Shown here: positions 1 through 9,000 of the stretch, in pieces
How the letters are laid out: every line of letters starts with the position of its first letter
Position numbering within the stretch: position 1 is the first letter of the stretch
Program-made: the position numbers and the translations under genes
Origin: Tunturibacter psychrotolerans
GTDB lineage: Bacteria; Acidobacteriota; Terriglobia; Terriglobales; Acidobacteriaceae
Assembly: GCF_040359615.1 (NCBI RefSeq)
Contig: NZ_CP132942.1
Span: 124,001 to 188,000, forward strand
Direction of reading: 5' to 3'
DNA: 64,000 bases
Notes under the pieces: model-generated
What the model saw: the letters and a program-made list of their open reading frames with translations, nothing else
What the model was told of the DNA's origin: nothing
The model's database searches: none

Positions 1-3000
1 ACCCAGGCCACCGCCTCCGCCTACACCATCACCTGGAAGAACCAGACCGCCGTCTACGGCACCGCCCTTGGATCCGCCACCCTCCAGGCCACCTCCACCA
101 TCCCCGGAAGCTTCACCTATAGCCCCGCCGGTGTGTTGAACGTCGGCCCCGCGGTCGCGGTCATCGCCACCTTCACCCCCACCGACACCACCGACTACGC
201 CGGACAGTCCGCCTCCGCACAGATCACCATCACCCCCGCAGTCCTCACCGTCACCGCCAACAACGCCACCCGCGCCTTCGGCGCCGCTGACCCGGCCTAC
301 TCCGCCACCCTCACCGGCTTCGTCAACGGAGACACCACCGCCTCGGCCACCACCGGCTCCGCATCGCTCACCTCCACCGACACCGTCACCAGCCCCGTCG
401 GCAGCTACCCCATCACCGCTGCCGCAGGAACCCTCTCCGCCAAGAACTACACCTTCACCTACGTCAACGGAACCCTCACCATCACCCAGGCCACCGCCTC
501 CGCCTACACCATCACCTGGAAGAACCAGACCGCGGTCTACGGCACCGCCCTCGGATCCGCCACCCTCCAGGCCACCTCCAGCATCCCCGGCTCCTTCACC
601 TACAGCCCCGCCGGTGTGTTGAACGTCGGCCCGGCAGTCGCCGTCATCGCCACCTTCACCCCCACCGACACCACCGACTACGCCGGACAGTCCGCCTCCG
701 CACAGATCACCATCACCCCCGCCGTCCTCACCGTCACCGCCAACAACGCCACCCGCGCCTTCGGCGCCGCTGACCCGGCCTACTCCGCCACCCTCACCGG
801 CTTCGTCAACGGAGACACCACCGCCTCGGCCACCACCGGCTCCGCATCGCTCACCTCCACCGACACCGTCACCAGCCCCGTCGGCAGCTACCCCATCACC
901 GCTGCCGCAGGAACCCTCTCCGCCAAGAACTACACCTTCACCTACGTCAACGGAACCCTCACCATCACCCAGGCCACCGCCTCCGCCTACACCATCACCT
1001 GGAAGAACCAGACCGCGGTCTACGGCACCGCCCTCGGATCCGCCACCCTCCAGGCCACCGCCAGCATCCCCGGCTCCTTCACCTACAGCCCCGCCGGTGT
1101 GTTGAACGTCGGCCCGGCAGTCGCCGTCATCGCCACCTTCACCCCCACCGACACCACCGACTACGCCGGTCAGTCCGCCTCCGCCCAGATCACCATCACC
1201 CCCGCCGTCCTCACCGTCACCGCCAACAACGCCACCCGCGCCTTCGGGGCCGCTGACCCCGCCTACTCCGCCACCCTCACCGGCTTCGTCAACGGAGACA
1301 CCACCGCCTCGGCCACCACCGGCTCCGCATCGCTCACCTCCACCGACACCGTCACCAGCCCGGTCGGCAGCTACCCCATCACCGCCGCCGCCGGCACCCT
1401 CGCCGCCAAGAACTACACCTTCACCTACGTCAACGGAACCCTCACCATCACCCAGGCCACCGCCTCCGCCTACACCATCACCTGGAAGAACCAGACCGCC
1501 GTCTACGGCACCGCCCTCGGATCCGCCACCCTCCAGGCCACCGCCAGCATCCCCGGCAGCTTCACCTATAGCCCCTCCGGAGTGTTGAACGTCGGCCCCG
1601 CGGTCGCGGTCATCGCCACCTTCACCCCCACCGACACCACCGACTACGCCGGACAGTCCGCCTCCGCACAGATCACCATCACCCCCGCAGTCCTCACCGT
1701 CACCGCCAACAACGCCACCCGCGCCTTCGGCGCCGCTGACCCGGCCTACTCCGCCACCCTCACCGGCTTCGTCAACGGAGACACCACCGCCTCGGCCACC
1801 ACCGGCTCCGCATCGCTCACCTCCACCGACACCGTCACCAGCCCCGTCGGCAGCTACCCCATCACCGCTGCCGCAGGAACCCTCTCCGCCAAGAACTACA
1901 CCTTCACCTACGTCAACGGAACCCTCACCATCACCCAGGCCACCGCCTCCGCCTACACCATCACCTGGAAGAACCAGACCGCGGTCTACGGCACCGCCCT
2001 CGGATCCGCCACCCTCCAGGCCACCTCCAGCATCCCCGGCTCCTTCACCTACAGCCCCGCCGGAGTGTTGAACGTCGGCCCCGCGGTCGCGGTCATCGCC
2101 ACCTTCACCCCCACCGACACCACCGACTACGCCGGACAGTCCGCCTCCGCACAGATCACCATCACCCCCGCAGTCCTCACCGTCACCGCCAACAACGCCA
2201 CCCGCGCCTTCGGCGCCGCTGACCCGGCCTACTCCGCCACCCTCACCGGCTTCGTCAACGGAGACACCACCGCCTCGGCCACCACCGGCTCCGCATCGCT
2301 CACCTCCACCGACACCGTCACCAGCCCCGTCGGCAGCTACCCCATCACCGCTGCCGCAGGAACCCTCTCCGCCAAGAACTACACCTTCACCTACGTCAAC
2401 GGAACCCTCACCATCACCCAGGCCACCGCCTCCGCCTACACCATCACCTGGAAGAACCAGACCGCGGTCTACGGCACCGCCCTCGGATCCGCCACCCTCC
2501 AGGCCACCGCCAGCATCCCCGGCTCCTTCACCTACAGCCCCGCCGGTGTGTTGAACGTCGGCCCGGCAGTCGCCGTCATCGCCACCTTCACCCCCACCGA
2601 CACCACCGACTACGCCGGTCAGTCCGCCTCCGCCCAGATCACCATCACCCCCGCCGTCCTCACCGTCACCGCCAACAACGCCACCCGCGCCTTCGGGGCC
2701 GCTGACCCCGCCTACTCCGCCACCCTCACCGGCTTCGTCAACGGAGACACCACCGCCTCGGCCACCACCGGCTCCGCATCGCTCACCTCCACCGACACCG
2801 TCACCAGCCCGGTCGGCAGCTACCCCATCACCGCCGCCGCCGGCACCCTCGCCGCCAAGAACTACACCTTCACCTACGTCAACGGAACCCTCACCATCAC
2901 CCAGGCCACCGCCTCCGCCTACACCATCACCTGGAAGAACCAGACCGCCGTCTACGGCACCGCCCTTGGATCCGCCACCCTCCAGGCCACCTCCACCATC

Positions 3001-6000
3001 CCCGGAAGCTTCACCTATAGCCCCGCCGGTGTGTTGAACGTCGGCCCTGCGGTCGCAGTCATCGCCACCTTCACCCCCACCGACACCACCGACTACGCCG
3101 GTCAGTCCGCCTCCGCCCAGATCACCATCACCCCCGCCGTCCTCACCGTCACCGCCAACAACGCCACCCGCGCCTTCGGCGCCGCTGACCCGGCCTACTC
3201 CGCCACCCTCACCGGCTTCGTCAACGGAGACACCACCGCCTCGGCCACCACCGGCTCCGCATCGCTCACCTCCACCGACACCGTCACCAGCCCCGTCGGC
3301 AGCTACCCCATCACCGCTGCCGCAGGAACCCTCTCCGCCAAGAACTACACCTTCACCTACGTCAACGGAACCCTCACCATCACCCAGGCCACCGCCTCCG
3401 CCTACACCATCACCTGGAAGAACCAGACCGCGGTCTACGGCACCGCCCTTGGATCCGCCACCCTCCAGGCCACCTCCAGCATCCCCGGCTCCTTCACCTA
3501 CAGCCCCTCCGGAGTGTTGAACGTCGGCCCCGCGGTCGCGGTCATCGCCACCTTCACCCCCACCGACACCACCGACTACGCCGGACAGTCCGCCTCCGCA
3601 CAGATCACCATCACCCCCGCCGTCCTCACCGTCACCGCCAACAACGCCACCCGCGCCTTCGGCGCCGCTGACCCGGCCTACTCCGCCACCCTCACCGGCT
3701 TCGTCAACGGAGACACCACCGCCTCGGCCACCACCGGCTCCGCATCGCTCACCTCCACCGACACCGTCACCAGCCCCGTCGGCAGCTACCCCATCACCGC
3801 TGCCGCAGGAACCCTCTCCGCCAAGAACTACACCTTCACCTACGTCAACGGAACCCTCACCATCACCCAGGCCACCGCCTCCGCCTACACCATCACCTGG
3901 AAGAACCAGACCGCGGTCTACGGCACCGCCCTCGGATCCGCCACCCTCCAGGCCACCTCCAGCATCCCCGGCTCCTTCACCTACAGCCCCGCCGGTGTGT
4001 TGAACGTCGGCCCGGCAGTCGCCGTCATCGCCACCTTCACCCCCACCGACACCACCGACTACGCCGGACAGTCCGCCTCCGCACAGATCACCATCACCCC
4101 CGCCGTCCTCACCGTCACCGCCAACAACGCCACCCGCGCCTTCGGCGCCGCTGACCCGGCCTACTCCGCCACCCTCACCGGCTTCGTCAACGGAGACACC
4201 ACCGCCTCGGCCACCACCGGCTCCGCATCGCTCACCTCCACCGACACCGTCACCAGCCCCGTCGGCAGCTACCCCATCACCGCTGCCGCAGGAACCCTCT
4301 CCGCCAAGAACTACACCTTCACCTACGTCAACGGAACCCTCACCATCACCCAGGCCACCGCCTCCGCCTACACCATCACCTGGAAGAACCAGACCGCGGT
4401 CTACGGCACCGCCCTCGGATCCGCCACCCTCCAGGCCACCGCCAGCATCCCCGGCTCCTTCACCTACAGCCCCGCCGGTGTGTTGAACGTCGGCCCGGCA
4501 GTCGCCGTCATCGCCACCTTCACCCCCACCGACACCACCGACTACGCCGGTCAGTCCGCCTCCGCCCAGATCACCATCACCCCCGCCGTCCTCACCGTCA
4601 CCGCCAACAACGCCACCCGCGCCTTCGGGGCCGCTGACCCCGCCTACTCCGCCACCCTCACCGGCTTCGTCAACGGAGACACCACCGCCTCGGCCACCAC
4701 CGGCTCCGCATCGCTCACCTCCACCGACACCGTCACCAGCCCGGTCGGCAGCTACCCCATCACCGCCGCCGCAGGAACCCTCGCCGCCAAGAACTACACC
4801 TTCACCTACGTCAACGGAACCCTCACCATCACCCAGGCCACCGCCTCCGCCTACACCATCACCTGGAAGAACCAGACCGCCGTCTACGGCACCGCCCTCG
4901 GATCCGCCACCCTCCAGGCCACCGCCAGCATCCCCGGCAGCTTCACCTATAGCCCCTCCGGAGTGTTGAACGTCGGCCCCGCGGTCGCGGTCATCGCCAC
5001 CTTCACCCCCACCGACACCACCGACTACGCCGGACAGTCCGCCTCCGCACAGATCACCATCACCCCCGCAGTCCTCACCGTCACCGCCAACAACGCCACC
5101 CGCGCCTTCGGCGCCGCTGACCCGGCCTACTCCGCCACCCTCACCGGCTTCGTCAACGGAGACACCACCGCCTCGGCCACCACCGGCTCCGCATCGCTCA
5201 CCTCCACCGACACCGTCACCAGCCCCGTCGGCAGCTACCCCATCACCGCTGCCGCAGGAACCCTCTCCGCCAAGAACTACACCTTCACCTACGTCAACGG
5301 AACCCTCACCATCACCCAGGCCACCGCCTCCGCCTACACCATCACCTGGAAGAACCAGACCGCGGTCTACGGCACCGCCCTCGGATCCGCCACCCTCCAG
5401 GCCACCTCCAGCATCCCCGGCTCCTTCACCTACAGCCCCGCCGGTGTGTTGAACGTCGGCCCGGCAGTCGCCGTCATCGCCACCTTCACCCCCACCGACA
5501 CCACCGACTACGCCGGTCAGTCCGCCTCCGCCCAGATCACCATCACCCCCGCCGTCCTCACCGTCACCGCCAACAACGCCACCCGCGCCTTCGGGGCCGC
5601 TGACCCCGCCTACTCCGCCACCCTCACCGGCTTCGTCAACGGAGACACCACCGCCTCGGCCACCACCGGCTCCGCATCGCTCACCTCCACCGACACCGTC
5701 ACCAGCCCGGTCGGCAGCTACCCCATCACCGCCGCCGCCGGCACCCTCGCCGCCAAGAACTACACCTTCACCTACGTCAACGGAACCCTCACCATCACCC
5801 AGGCCACCGCCTCCGCCTACACCATCACCTGGAAGAACCAGACCGCCGTCTACGGCACCGCCCTTGGATCCGCCACCCTCCAGGCCACCTCCACCATCCC
5901 CGGAAGCTTCACCTATAGCCCCGCCGGTGTGTTGAACGTCGGCCCTGCGGTCGCCGTCATCGCCACCTTCACCCCCACCGACACCACCGACTACGCCGGT

Positions 6001-6054
6001 CAGTCCGCCTCCGCCCAGATCACCATCACCCCCGCCGTCCTCACCGTCACCGCT
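1..6054 (+). repeat. Tandem array of 483-bp units, near identical
   Basis: Units begin at 1, 484, 967 and so on every 483 bp to 5797, where a thirteenth copy breaks off near 6054. At protein level only four residues vary between units: T-S/A, S/T before IPGS, SP-A/S-G and L-S/A-AKN. Synonymous differences are also few. The array runs off the left edge, so the total copy number is unknown. Such high identity at DNA level indicates recent unequal exchange or conversion. Confidence 0.97.
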
Positions 6055-9000
6055 GATAGCTTCAACCGGCCCTACGGAAGTGCCAATCCGACCTTCACAG
6101 GAACCATTACCGGAGCGGTCAATGGAGATACATTCACCGAGAGCTTCTCCACCACCGCCACGACGACTTCCCCTGCAGGCTCATACCCCATCGTTCCCAC
6201 TGCAGTCGGTACCGCTCTCTCGAATTACACCGTTGTCGCCACCAATGGAACCCTCACCATAGGCAAAGTAACTCTCACCGTCACCGCTGCCAACGCCACC
6301 CGAGCCTACGGAGCCCCGAACCCGCCCTTCTCCGCATCCGCAGCCGGCGCCCAAAACGGCGACACCTTCACCTTCTCCGAGAGCACCACCGCCACAGCCA
6401 CTTCACCCACGGGCAGCTACTCGATCGTTCCCGTTGCCACCGGTGCCAACATCAACGACTACAACGTCGTCTATGTCAACGGAACATTGACCATCACCTC
6501 GGCCACCCTCACCGTAACCGCCGCCGATGCCAGCCGTCCATTCGGCGCCGCTAACCCGGCCTTCTCCGCATCTGCAGCTGGCGCCCAAAACGGCGACACC
6601 TTCACCTTCACTGAGACCACGACTGCAACAACGTCATCGCCAATCGGAACCTATCCAATCGTCCCCGTCGCATCTGGCGCGAATCTATCGAACTACACCG
6701 TCACCTACGTCAACGGAACACTCACTGTCGGCAAAGCCACTCTCACTGTCACCGCAGCTGACGCCAGCCGTAACTATGGCGTAGCCAACCCGGCCTTCTC
6801 CGCATCTGCAGCCGGTGCGCAAAACGGAGATACCTTCACCTTCACGGAAACCACCCCGGCAACCATAGCGTCCGCACCTGGCACCTACGCCATCATCCCG
6901 ACCGCGACAGGCGCCAACATCGGCAACTACACCGTCGTATACGTCAACGGCACTCTCACCATCGGCAAGGCAACCCTCACCGTCACAGCAGCCGACGCCA
7001 GCCGTAACTACGGTGTAGCCAACCCAACCTTCTCTGCCTCCGCAACCGGCGCGCAGAATGGCGACACCTTCACCTTCACCGAAACCACCCCGGCAACCAT
7101 AACCTCTGCACCTGGCACCTACGCCATCATCCCGGTAGCCACAGGCACCAACATCAACGACTACAACGTCGTATACAACAACGGCACCCTCACCATCGGC
7201 AAGGCAACCCTCACCGTCACAGCAGCCGACGCCAGCCGTAACTACGGTGTAGCCAACCCAACCTTCTCTGCCTCCGCAACCGGCGCGCAGAATGGCGACA
7301 CCTTCACCTTCACCGAGAGCACCCCGGCAACCATAACGTCTGCACCGGGCACCTACGCCATCATCCCGGTAGCCACAGGCACCAATATCAACGACTACAA
7401 CGTCGTATATAACAACGGCACCCTCACCATCGGCAAGGCAACCCTCACCGTCACAGCAGCCGACGCCAGCCGTAACTATGGTGTAGCCAACCCGGCCTTC
7501 TCTGCCTCCGCAACCGGCGCGCAGAATGGCGACACCTTCACCTTCACCGAGAGCACCCCGGCAACCATAACGTCTGCACCGGGCACCTACGCCATCATCC
7601 CGGTAGCCACAGGCACCAACATCAACGACTACAACGTCGTATATAACAACGGCACCCTCACCATCGGCAAGGCAACCCTCACCGTCACAGCAGCCGACGC
7701 CAGCCGAGCCTACGGCGCTCCAAACCCAACCTTCTCCGCGTCTGCCAGCGGCGCTGCCAATGGCGATACCTTCACCTTCTCCGAGACCACCTCTGCCACG
7801 ACGAGTTCCCCAGTCGGAAACTATCCCATTGTTCCCACGGCTTCCGGAGCAAATCTTTCGAACTACACCGTCGTTTACGTCAATGGAACTCTCTCGATCG
7901 GGCAGGCCTCACTGACGGTCACAGCCGCCAACGCAAGCCGCAATTACGGAGCTCCTAACCCGGCCTTCTCTGCATCAGCCACCGGAGCACAGAATGGCGA
8001 CTCCTTCACCTTCTCCGAAACTACTACTGCCACGCAGAGTTCTCCTATCGGCACCTACTCAATCGTTCCGACTGCAACCGGCGCTAATATCAGTAACTAC
8101 ACAGTCGTCTACGTCAACGGCACTCTCACCATCGGCAAGGCAAACCTCACCGTCACTGCAGCAGACGCAAACCGCACTTACGGTGTAGCCAACCCGACCT
8201 TCTCAGCTTCCGCCACCGGAGCACAGAACGGCGACACCTTCACCTTCACTGAAAGCACCCCGGCAACCATAGCGTCTGCGCCTGGCACCTACCCCATCAC
8301 CCTGGTAGCCACAGGCACCAACATCAACGACTACAACGTGACCTACGTCAACGGCACTCTCACCATTGGCAAGGCAAACCTCACCGTCACTGCAGCTGAC
8401 GCAAACCGCACTTACGGTGTAGCCAACCCGACCTTCTCTGCTTCCGCCACCGGAGCACAGAACGGCGACACCTTCACCTTCACTGAAAGCACCCCGGCAA
8501 CCATAGCGTCTGCGCCTGGCACCTACGCCATCACCCCGGTAGCCACAGGCACCAACATCAACGACTACAACGTGACCTACGTCAATGGAACTCTCACCAT
8601 CGGAAAGGCAACCCTCACCGTCACCGCGGCGGACGCCAGCCGCGCCTACGGTGTAGCCAACCCAACCTTCTCAGCTTCCGCCACCGGCGCTGTCAATGGC
8701 GATACCTTTACCTTCTCCGAGACCACTTCTGCCACCCCAGCCTCGCCGGTAGGAACTTATGCAATCGTTCCCACAGCCACCGGCACAAATCTCGCTGACT
8801 ACAACGTCGTCTACAACAACGGAACTCTCACCGTCACTCAAGCCACCCTCACGGTCACAGCCGCGAACGCCACCAGAACATACGGCGCCGCGAACCCAGC
8901 CTTCTCTGCTAGTGCGGCTGGCGCAGTAAACGGCGATACCTTTAGCTTCAGCGAAAGCACTTCGGCCATTGCGACCTCTCCTGTTGGCACGTACGCTATC

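Noticed and set aside
1..6054. Regular repeats that might suggest a CRISPR array
   Set aside because: The unit is 483 bp, in frame and fully coding, with no spacers and no cas genes.
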